DNA from: Bacteroidales bacterium
GTDB taxonomy: Bacteria > Bacteroidota > Bacteroidia > Bacteroidales > Muribaculaceae
Length of the DNA stretch: 8,376 nt
Reading direction: 5' to 3'
NCBI GenBank assembly: GCA_900770215.1
Contig: CAAGJW010000033.1
Span: 1 to 8,376 of the forward strand
Part shown: positions 1 to 5,084 of the stretch, in pieces
How positions within the stretch are numbered: the stretch's first letter is position 1
Layout: each line of letters opens with the position of its first letter
Notes under the pieces: generated by a model
Told to the model about the DNA's origin: nothing
The model's input: only the letters and a program-made list of their open reading frames with translations
Database searches by the model: none
Position numbers and translations under genes: made by a program

Positions 1-44
1 GAAAACACCTCTCCCTTCCAGAAAATCGTCTTCAACAGCGCCAT
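1..44 (-). CDS. Possible N-terminal fragment of a gene running off the left edge
   Basis: Reading leftwards from an ATG at 44-42 gives an open frame to the window edge, MALLKTIFWKGEVF, whose codons (CTG, AAG, GAG, GTG) match the style of the neighbouring genes. It would be the next gene downstream of the iron-sulfur operon in the same orientation, but 386 bases of repeat-like DNA separate them and no good TAnnTTTG promoter was seen upstream. The plus strand offers a rival: frame 1 reads ENTSPFQKIVFNSAI and stops at TGA 46-48, which could be the 3' end of a convergent gene. Fourteen codons cannot decide between them, and no product can be named. Confidence 0.3.
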   Translation of the reverse strand, partial: MALLKTIFWKGEVF

Positions 45-170
45 ATGACCCCCGCAACACCCTTTTGACACAGTTTCTAAAATTTTGTTTATGCCCGTGG
101 TGGCGCGGCGTTGATACATTGAGAATATTTTCGTGTGATTTATTGGTTGATGGTACCCAATCGCGCGGTG

Positions 171-345
171 GTAGCCCGTGAAACGGGCGACAGCATTTAG
201 GCAGGTGGTGGAGCGCGACAGCGCGGAACCCCTGCAATCGCGGCACCAGCAAATTGGCAAGCCCCGTAGGGGTGGCAGAGTTATCACCCACCTACGGTGT
301 AGTGCCACAGTGCTGCCGGCAACGTTCTGCCGCCCCTAGCGGGGC
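171..345. repeat. GC-rich hairpin-bearing dispersed-repeat-like element, copy 1
   Basis: The stretch contains at least four short perfect hairpins: GCCCGT/ACGGGC at 174-188, CCCC/GGGG at 262-272, CACC/GGTG at 289-299 and GCCCC/GGGGC at 332-345. The first, second and last belong to related units of the form AGCCCC(hairpin)GGGGYGRCAG, the last in inverted orientation. The part at 193-247 (starting GCATTTAGGCAGG and ending CGGCACC) has a clear relative at 4879-4941 in this same window. Non-coding, multi-hairpin elements of this look are scattered between genes in many gut Bacteroidales; that part is recollection and inference. A role in mRNA 3' ends or mere selfish spread are both possible. Confidence 0.55.
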
Positions 346-375
346 TAATTCCGTGTGAGGGTGCCGCGGTCGATA

Positions 376-413
376 GGCTCCGCTTCACCGTCTGGCTGTC
401 GCACTGCGGAGCC
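376..413 (-). terminator. Stem-loop just after the operon's last gene, possible terminator
   Basis: GGCTCCGC (376-383) and GCGGAGCC (406-413) form a perfect 8-bp stem with a 22-nt loop, starting 17 bases past the stop codon of the EFR1-type gene in the direction of transcription. There is no T-tract after it on the minus strand, so it is at best an atypical terminator or an mRNA-end stabilising stem. Confidence 0.3.
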
Positions 414-430
414 CAGCTGCGGGGTAGGGG

Positions 431-1366
431 CTAAATGGGCGAGACGATGAGGCTCTGGCAGTTGCTGCGCTCGATGTCGCGCAGCGACACGTTCACGTTG
501 CGGTAGCGTGCCTTGGGATTGACGTCGCCCATGATGGGGGTGATGGCCAGCTGCGGGCAGTTTTGTGCACACGACAGGCACCGCTCGCAAGGGCCCTGGG
601 CCACGGCCACGTCGTCGACCACCTTGTAGTCGCCGCGGGGGCACACCTGCACGCAGATGCCGCACCCTATGCAGGCCTCGGTGATTTCAAACATGGCTTG
701 GGCTGTGGCTTCGGGCTTGCCGTGAGGCTTCTTGCCCTGGTCCTTGCCTTTGGGCTGCTCGGCGGGGGCAGGCGGCTCCACGATGTAGTGCTTGCGCTCG
801 TCGATTTCCTTCTTTATTGCAGCAATGGCCTTGTCGATGCCCAGGCTGGCGCTCTGCTTGATGTTTTGCGCCATGTCGCACTTGTAGAGGCGGTTGTCGA
901 CCATGTGCACGCCGTTGAGGTAGTCTACCTTGACTTTTCCCTCGAGCACTTTGAGCAGGTTGGCCGGGTCTTTGGGCTTGAGGTGGTGGCCATAGGTGAT
1001 GAGGGCAAAGAAATACTTGCACTTGAGCGTGGCACGAGCCAGGAAGTCTTTCACGATTTGCGGCACGTCGCCGTATTTCGGGTAGATCAGCCCTATCTCG
1101 CGGGCCTCGATGGTGAATTGCTTGTCGCGCAGGGCGGCGGGAATGCTCACGATGTGGCTCGAGAGCGACTTGGCCACATAGAGGCTGTTGCCGGTGCCGG
1201 TGAAGTAGAGCACCACGCGGTTGCTGTCCTCTTTCTTGCCCGGCCCGCGACCGGCGCAGCTCTCGAGCACGGCCGAGGTGCCGCCTGCGGCCAGGGCGGC
1301 GGTAGTGATGCCCAGCATCTTGAGTGCCGAGCGGCGGGTGATTTTATTGTTGCTGTTGTTGCTCAT
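431..1366 (-). CDS. Tat-exported flavodoxin-ferredoxin fusion (EFR1 family ferrodoxin)
   Basis: A 311-residue electron carrier. The N-terminus has a twin-arginine motif (TRRSALK, residues 10-16), a hydrophobic stretch and Cys37 in a loose lipobox (VLESC), suggesting Tat export and possibly lipid anchoring. A flavodoxin-type domain follows from about 51 with the FMN phosphate-loop motif FTGTGNS (55-61), then a Lys/Pro-rich linker (197-224), then a bacterial 2[4Fe-4S] ferredoxin with cysteines 232/235/238/242 and 260/263/266/270, each set ending in Cys-Pro. EFR1-type proteins are annotated from this flavodoxin-plus-ferredoxin architecture; their partners are largely unknown. The ATG overlaps the TGA of the upstream aldo/keto reductase gene (ATGA, 4 bases), implying translational coupling. 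By inference it passes electrons between one-electron Fe-S carriers and FMN at the envelope. The domain calls are firm; the physiological role is not. Confidence 0.9.
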   Translation of the reverse strand: MSNNSNNKITRRSALKMLGITTAALAAGGTSAVLESCAGRGPGKKEDSNRVVLYFTGTGNSLYVAKSLSSHIVSIPAALRDKQFTIEAREIGLIYPKYGDVPQIVKDFLARATLKCKYFFALITYGHHLKPKDPANLLKVLEGKVKVDYLNGVHMVDNRLYKCDMAQNIKQSASLGIDKAIAAIKKEIDERKHYIVEPPAPAEQPKGKDQGKKPHGKPEATAQAMFEITEACIGCGICVQVCPRGDYKVVDDVAVAQGPCERCLSCAQNCPQLAITPIMGDVNPKARYRNVNVSLRDIERSNCQSLIVSPI

Positions 1367-2784
1367 GCGGGATTTTGTTTTAGCGATTCAACATAGCGGC
1401 CTATGCGGTGCAGCTCTTGCGGTATCTTGATGTGTTGCGGGCAGTGAGGCACACACTGGCCGCACCCTATGCAGTGGTCGGCCTGGCGCAGCTTGGGCAC
1501 GCTGCGGTCGTAGCCTATGAGAAAGGCACGGCGGGCGGCGGCGTAGGTGTCGGTCTGCTTGCTCATGGGTACCTGGTTGGCACTCAAGCACTTGTTGTAG
1601 TGAACAAAGATGCCTGGGATGTCGACGCCGTAGGGGCAGGGCATGCAATACTTGCAGTCGTTGCAGGGCACGGTCTTGTAGTTCACAATCTGCTTGGCAA
1701 TGTCCTCTTCGAGATAGGTCATTTCGGCCTGTGTGAGGGGCTTGAGCGGACAGTAGGTGAGCAGGTTGTCTTTCAGGTGCTCCATATAGGTCATGCCGCT
1801 CAGGGCGGTGAGCACGTTGGGCTTGGAGCCGGCATAGCGGAAGGCCCAGCTGGCCACCGAGTGCTCGGGGTCGCGGCGCTTGAGCTCGGCCACGATTTTG
1901 TCGGGCAGGTTGCTCAGGCGGCCACCCAGCAGGGGCTCCATCACCACGGCCGGGATGTGGCGCTTCTCGAGCTCGGCATAGAGGTAGGAGGCATTGGTGT
2001 TGTACTCGCTTATCTCGTGGGCGTGGTTCCAGTCGAGGTAGTTGAGCTCGATTTGCACAAAGTCCCAGTGGTACTTGTCGTGCATCGAGAGCAGGTGGTC
2101 GAACACCTTGATGTCGCCGTGATAGGAGAAGCCCAGGTTCTTGATGGTGCCCTTGTCGCGCTCCTTGAGCAGGTAGTCGAGCAGGCCGTTGTTGATGAAG
2201 CGGCCCATGAAGCTGGCCATGCCGTCGGCGCCCATGCCCACGGCGTGCAGCAGGTAGTAGTCGATGTAGTCGACCTTGAGATACTTGAGCGAGTCGTGAA
2301 ACATCTTCACCGAGTTGTCGAAGTCGAAGCTTTGGAAGTTGCTCATCTTGGTGGCCACATAGTACTCGCTGCGCTTGTGCCGCGACAGGGCCTCGCCCAG
2401 GGCGGCCTCGCTCTTGCCCTGGCAGTAGGCGGGCGATGTGTCGAAGTAGTTCACGCCGTGCTCGATGGCGTAGTCCACCTCTTTCTGCACCATCTTCTGG
2501 TCGATGATGCCGGTGCCGCTCTGGCGCTCGCCAGGGTGCGAGTTGAGAGTGGGCAGGCGCATCATGCCGTAGCCCAGCAGCGACACCTTCTGCCCCGTCT
2601 TGGGATTGACGCGGTAGGTCATTTTGCCCTTGGGGGGCTCGGTGCCGCCCTCGTCGTCGCCACCCGAGGCACAGCTCACGATGGCGGGCACGGCCGTGGC
2701 TGCACCCGTGAGGCCCAGACCCTTGATGAAGGTGCGGCGGCTGAATATTTTGCTTTTTTTATTGTTGTTGTCGTTGGTTTCCAT
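1363..2784 (-). CDS. Tat-exported aldo/keto reductase with C-terminal 2[4Fe-4S] ferredoxin domain
   Basis: A 473-residue protein of the COG1453-like group (aldo/keto reductase plus ferredoxin). Residues 15-21 (SRRTFIK) match the Tat consensus almost perfectly, and IVSC at 35-38 is a plausible lipobox. The AKR barrel spans about 58-345 with the catalytic tetrad intact: Asp115 (YFDTS), Tyr120 (SPAY), Lys146 (ATK) and His180 (LLH); the SGM segment near 329-331 matches the cofactor-binding end of the barrel. The C-terminus carries C374-x2-C377-x2-C380-x2-C383-Pro and C438-x2-C441-x2-C444-x3-C448-Pro. AKRs normally use cytosolic NADPH, so an exported one with Fe-S clusters may take electrons from ferredoxin, or may be exported with its cofactor; this is inference. 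It starts 45 bases after the membrane subunit and overlaps the next gene by 4. No clear Shine-Dalgarno precedes its ATG. Substrate unknown. Confidence 0.93.
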   Translation of the reverse strand: METNDNNNKKSKIFSRRTFIKGLGLTGAATAVPAIVSCASGGDDEGGTEPPKGKMTYRVNPKTGQKVSLLGYGMMRLPTLNSHPGERQSGTGIIDQKMVQKEVDYAIEHGVNYFDTSPAYCQGKSEAALGEALSRHKRSEYYVATKMSNFQSFDFDNSVKMFHDSLKYLKVDYIDYYLLHAVGMGADGMASFMGRFINNGLLDYLLKERDKGTIKNLGFSYHGDIKVFDHLLSMHDKYHWDFVQIELNYLDWNHAHEISEYNTNASYLYAELEKRHIPAVVMEPLLGGRLSNLPDKIVAELKRRDPEHSVASWAFRYAGSKPNVLTALSGMTYMEHLKDNLLTYCPLKPLTQAEMTYLEEDIAKQIVNYKTVPCNDCKYCMPCPYGVDIPGIFVHYNKCLSANQVPMSKQTDTYAAARRAFLIGYDRSVPKLRQADHCIGCGQCVPHCPQHIKIPQELHRIGRYVESLKQNPA

Positions 2785-2829
2785 TGTTGCAATGTTGTGT
2801 GATGATTGGCAAGCTTGATGTGTTTTGTA

Positions 2830-4317
2830 TTAAATGATGCGGTGCACGCTGTGCCCCTCGACATAGATGGCCGAGTTGGGCCGGGCCGGGCACACATACT
2901 CGCACATGCCGCACCCTATGCACCTCTCGACGTTGACGGCCGGAATGAGGTCGCTCAGGTCGTCGGCCGGGTCGATGGGCACCATCTGTATGGCACCGGC
3001 CGGGCAGTGGCGGGCACAGTTGCCGCACTGCACGTGGTCGGTCACCACCACGCAGTATTTCTTGCGCCACACGGCGTGCCCTATCTGGATAGAGCTCTTC
3101 TCGTCGGTGGTGATGGGCTTGATGGCGCCGGCCGGGCACACTTGCGAGCAGTGGGTGCACTCGGGGCGGCAGGCGCCGCGGTCGTAGCTCATGACGGGCT
3201 GCATGAAGTGCATGGGGTCGCTCGAGGGGCGCAGCACGCCGTTGGGGCACTGGGCCACACACAGCTGGCAGCCCACGCAGTGCTGGCTCATGTTGCTGGC
3301 GCTTATCGAGCCTGGAGGGGTGAGTGGGGTTGTGCGGCCGGGGTCTTTCTTGGGCTCGAGCACAGCCAGGCCGCCGTCCACCTTCTTCTTGGCTGTGGCC
3401 ATGGCCACGTCGGCAGCCACCAGGGCTGTGCCCAGCAGCACGGCGCGGCGTGTCTCGCTTGCGGCCTTGCCGCCGCTTTGGTCGGCAGTCTTGGCCTTGC
3501 GCTTGGGGTGGCCGTAGTGCAGGGCGCCAAAGTGGCAGTGGTCGAGGCACACGCCGCAGGTCACGCAGCGGCTGTAGTCGACCGTGTAGTTCTTGAAGTC
3601 GATGCACGAGGTCTTGCAATTCTTGCTGCACAGCGAGCACTTCTTGCACTTGTCGTGGTCAAAATACACCTTGAACCACGAGAAGCGCGCCAGCAGGCTC
3701 AGCACAGTGCCCACCGGGCACACCGTGTTGCACCAGGTGCGGCCGCCACGCCAGGCCAGCACGGCTACCACCACAATGATGGCTGTGCTCGCGATAAAGG
3801 GGGCTGCGCCCTTGAGCCACACATCGGTGCTGTAGAACATGTAGCTGTCGGCCTTGGCGGCAGTCCAGGCCAGCGCGTTGTTGCCCCACATGTAGAGCGG
3901 CTGCAGCAGCGAGTTGACAAAGCGGCCATAGGTGCCATAGGGCGCCAGCAGGGCCACGATGGCGCCCACGCCGGCCAGCGAGGCCACGATGTAGACGGCG
4001 AGCACCGGGTAGCGCAGCCATTTCTTTTCCTTGCTGTAGAAGAAGCGGTTTTTCTTCTTGCGCCCGTGCACCCACGACACGATGTCCTGGAACACGCCCA
4101 GCGGGCATATTACCGAGCAATAGATGCGCCCGAAGATGAGTGTGAGCACGACGAGCCCCGCGATGACGCCGGTATTGAGCGCCAGCACTGCCGGCAAGAA
4201 CTGGATCTTGGCCATCCACCCCAGCCAGTGATGCGTGGCACCGGTAAAGTCGAGAAGCAGCAGTGTGATGAGGGTGAAAAACACCGCTGCCAGTATTACT
4301 CTGATTTTACGTAGCAT
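2830..4317 (-). CDS. NapH-like polytopic membrane protein fused to a multi-cluster ferredoxin
   Basis: A 495-residue protein. The N-terminal half resembles the NapH/NosR/CcoG Fer4_5 group: hydrophobic segments near 7-23, 43-63, 103-125 and 172-190, and the paired motifs CSVICP (67-72) and CNTVCP (196-201). A 2[4Fe-4S] ferredoxin follows (C224/227/230/234 and C251/254/257/261). Residues 289-308 then contain a second twin-arginine plus hydrophobic stretch (TRRAVLLG...), and the C-terminal part has further cluster motifs: C347/350/353/357, C383/387/390/394, C431/434/438 and C466/469/472/476. In the third of these the expected first Cys is His428; Cys422 could substitute. NapH oxidises quinol and hands electrons to the Tat-exported ferredoxin NapG; this protein looks like a NapH-NapG-type fusion. 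First gene of the operon, so it probably supplies or drains electrons for the two downstream exported proteins. No reductase such as NapA is in view. Confidence 0.9.
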   Translation of the reverse strand: MLRKIRVILAAVFFTLITLLLLDFTGATHHWLGWMAKIQFLPAVLALNTGVIAGLVVLTLIFGRIYCSVICPLGVFQDIVSWVHGRKKKNRFFYSKEKKWLRYPVLAVYIVASLAGVGAIVALLAPYGTYGRFVNSLLQPLYMWGNNALAWTAAKADSYMFYSTDVWLKGAAPFIASTAIIVVVAVLAWRGGRTWCNTVCPVGTVLSLLARFSWFKVYFDHDKCKKCSLCSKNCKTSCIDFKNYTVDYSRCVTCGVCLDHCHFGALHYGHPKRKAKTADQSGGKAASETRRAVLLGTALVAADVAMATAKKKVDGGLAVLEPKKDPGRTTPLTPPGSISASNMSQHCVGCQLCVAQCPNGVLRPSSDPMHFMQPVMSYDRGACRPECTHCSQVCPAGAIKPITTDEKSSIQIGHAVWRKKYCVVVTDHVQCGNCARHCPAGAIQMVPIDPADDLSDLIPAVNVERCIGCGMCEYVCPARPNSAIYVEGHSVHRII

Positions 4318-4364
4318 ATATTATATATGAATGTTTAATAGCCTTTTTTAAATGAAGATTGCTT

Positions 4365-4392
4365 CAAAATTACGAGAAAATTTCCAAAAGTA
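4365..4392 (-). promoter_or_regulatory. Candidate promoter of the redox operon with overlapping dyad
   Basis: Read on the minus strand, TACTTTTG (4392-4385) and TAATTTTG (4372-4365) both match the Bacteroidota -7 consensus TAnnTTTG and lie 48-75 bases upstream of the membrane subunit's ATG. Neither has a TTTG box at the usual distance: the nearest ones (4385-4388 and 4406-4409) are several bases too close. A perfect dyad AAAAGT-AGA-ACTTTT (4386-4400) overlaps the upstream -7 candidate and could be an operator. Confidence 0.4.
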
Positions 4393-4490
4393 GAACTTTT
4401 ATGGCCAAAATGAGGTGAAATAATAATTTTTGCTTTTAAAATTGCACCCGGCAGTGGGCTTGGGGCGTGCGCTGTGTGCTGCCATGTGAA

Positions 4491-4509
4491 GCAAAAAGGT
4501 ACTTTTTGC
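4491..4509. repeat. Perfect 8-bp dyad GCAAAAAG/CTTTTTGC
   Basis: Arms at 4491-4498 and 4502-4509 with the 3-base centre GTA. It sits about 175 bases upstream of the redox operon start on its promoter side. It could be a protein-binding dyad or a weak hairpin; no function can be assigned. Confidence 0.5.
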
Positions 4510-4669
4510 AATAATTAAATAGCAATTTTTTTATGTTTTCAATTTTAATTTTTAATTTTGTAGTCACAAGACGCAAGAGAGTAGGAGCAATACAGTCGCC
4601 TGTGCGTGCATAACTCGAGACCAATGACAGCTTTGAATTTTGCAAAATGTTGTTTTTCACGGCATCGTT

Positions 4670-4731
4670 GCCCACACGGTTGTGGGCGCGAGCAGGGATG
4701 CACGCGTGCAAAAGGGCACATGTGTGTGGGC
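4670..4731. repeat. GC-rich block with nested dyads
   Basis: GCCCACA-CGGT-TGTGGGC (4670-4687) is a perfect 7-bp hairpin. TGCACGCGTGCA (4699-4710) is a perfect 12-bp palindrome. GTGTGGGC (4724-4731) is also complementary to GCCCACAC (4670-4677), so two alternative folds exist. The block stands out from the AT-rich DNA around it and may be another dispersed element; no second copy is in this window. Confidence 0.5.
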
Positions 4732-4805
4732 CGCCTCTTGCGACGTGAATTGGATTGAAGCAAGCAAACAAATCAAATAATAGTTTTTTTTATCACAGAT
4801 TTTAG

Positions 4806-4841
4806 AAATTGCAGCGTCGTGACGATGCTGCAATTTTTTTT
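4806..4841 (+). terminator. Strong intrinsic terminator, plus strand
   Basis: AAATTGCAGC (4806-4815) pairs perfectly with GCTGCAATTT (4827-4836). An inner TCG/CGA extension closes a TGA loop after one G-T pair, and the stem runs into eight consecutive T residues (4834-4841). The T-tract is on the plus strand; the other side has only a weak T-run, so minus-strand termination for the surface protein transcript would be poor. No plus-strand gene ends here. Confidence 0.75.
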
Positions 4842-4878
4842 GTTTGCATCACTCTTTTTTCCCGACACAATGAAGGCA

Positions 4879-4941
4879 GCATTCAGGCAGGCGGTGCAGC
4901 GAGCCCATGGGGCGGAGCGCAATCCCTGCACAGCGGCATCC
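4879..4941. repeat. Dispersed-repeat relative, copy 2
   Basis: This segment aligns with 193-247: both begin GCATTYAGGCAGGYGGTG, continue through a variable GAGCG core with a few extra bases here, and end CCCTGCA followed by a GCGGCA block. The two copies are in the same orientation, each in an intergenic region downstream of a minus-strand transcription unit. Confidence 0.6.
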
Positions 4942-4991
4942 TCACGTGAAATTACACTAAGCTGAACCCCTACCAACCACACAGCACAATC

Positions 4992-5025
4992 AAGGGCTGT
5001 GCTCCAAGCTTGGAGCGCAGCCCTT
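4992..5025. repeat. 34-nt near-perfect palindrome downstream of the surface protein gene
   Basis: AAGGGCTG-T-GCTCCAAG is followed directly by CTTGGAGC-G-CAGCCCTT, complementary over its whole length except for one T/G pair. It lies about 60 bases past the stop codon of the surface protein gene. No T-tract follows on the minus strand, so it may act as an mRNA-end stem or be part of the repeat family next to it. Confidence 0.7.
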
Positions 5026-5047
5026 GTCGCATTCATATAGCAAATTA

Positions 5048-5075
5048 TGTGGGGGCGGCTGTCGCCGCCCTCACA
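5048..5075 (-). terminator. GC-rich hairpin after the surface protein stop codon
   Basis: The core GGGCGGC-TGTC-GCCGCCC (5053-5070) is perfect and extends to 12-base arms (5048-5059 and 5064-5075) with one mismatch. It begins about 10 bases after the TAA at 5087-5085 and is followed on the minus strand by TAATTTGC, only moderately T-rich. It is the best-placed terminator candidate for the gene. Confidence 0.5.
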
Positions 5076-5084
5076 GGTGGGTCA

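Larger units (their letters stand above)
49..430. other. Gene-free intergenic region downstream of the redox operon
   Basis: No convincing coding frame is present on either strand; the open frames here are short and their translations are arginine/proline-rich shadows. The left third (49-160) is mixed AT-rich sequence with nothing recognisable. From about 170 the composition turns GC-rich and holds a series of small hairpins belonging to a dispersed-repeat-like element, then a longer-loop stem just past the stop codon of the operon's last gene. Confidence 0.7.
4567..4841 (+). ncRNA. Speculative plus-strand small RNA between a -7-like box and an intrinsic terminator
   Basis: A plus-strand TAATTTTG box (4553-4560) matches TAnnTTTG, though no clear TTTG lies at -33, and about 245-280 bases downstream there is a strong rho-independent terminator oriented the same way. 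No protein-coding frame on the plus strand fills the interval. The middle contains a perfect 7-bp hairpin (4670-4687) and a 12-bp palindrome (4699-4710), so a transcript would be structured. The start given is simply the box plus a usual spacing. The terminator is the firm part; the RNA is inference. Confidence 0.2.
4318..5084. other. 767-base gene-free region between the redox operon and the surface protein gene
   Basis: No believable gene is present. Minus-strand open frames of about 70-110 codons here start in cysteine/arginine-rich sequence and run across hairpins, with composition unlike the flanking genes. What can be seen, in order: the operon's AT-rich promoter side (4318-4435), a 19-nt dyad (4491-4509), an AT-rich stretch with a plus-strand -7-like box (4553-4560), a GC-rich block with dyads (4670-4731), a strong plus-strand intrinsic terminator (4806-4841), a dispersed-repeat relative (4879-4941), a 34-nt palindrome (4992-5025) and a GC-rich hairpin next to the stop codon of the surface protein (5048-5075). 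Confidence 0.75.

Noticed and set aside
1..48. Plus-strand 3' end of a convergent gene (ENTSPFQKIVFNSAI, stop at 46-48)
   Set aside because: Codons look natural, so it is not excluded, but only 15 codons are visible and the minus-strand start over the same bases fits the local codon style slightly better. Sequence to the left would decide.
174..345. A CRISPR array
   Set aside because: The short hairpin units are neither evenly spaced nor identical, and there are no spacer-like segments or cas genes.
563..1396. 277-codon plus-strand open frame over the flavodoxin-ferredoxin gene
   Set aside because: Antisense shadow; the minus frame contains the FMN loop and two [4Fe-4S] motifs.
1408..2802. 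464-codon plus-strand open frame over the aldo/keto reductase gene
   Set aside because: Same antisense effect; the minus frame carries a full Tat signal, catalytic tetrad and ferredoxin motifs.
660..2922. The identical 14-base string CCGCACCCTATGCA in three genes as evidence for gene conversion
   Set aside because: Each instance encodes CIGCG, and the shared ATA-GGG choice also appears at unrelated Ile-Gly sites, so a codon-pair preference explains it without recombination.
2806..4314. 502-codon plus-strand open frame over the membrane ferredoxin gene
   Set aside because: Shadow of a gene whose minus frame has six cysteine cluster motifs and membrane helices; the antisense product is composition-biased and has no recognisable features.
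4436..4771. 111-codon minus-strand open frame in the intergenic region
   Set aside because: It runs across hairpins and AT-rich DNA, codon use is unlike the neighbouring genes, and the product is a Cys/Arg-rich then Lys/Ile-rich string with no domain pattern. No promoter or ribosome site supports it.
4773..5036. 87-codon minus-strand open frame downstream of the surface protein
   Set aside because: It spans the palindrome, the repeat copy and the terminator hairpin, so its openness is incidental.
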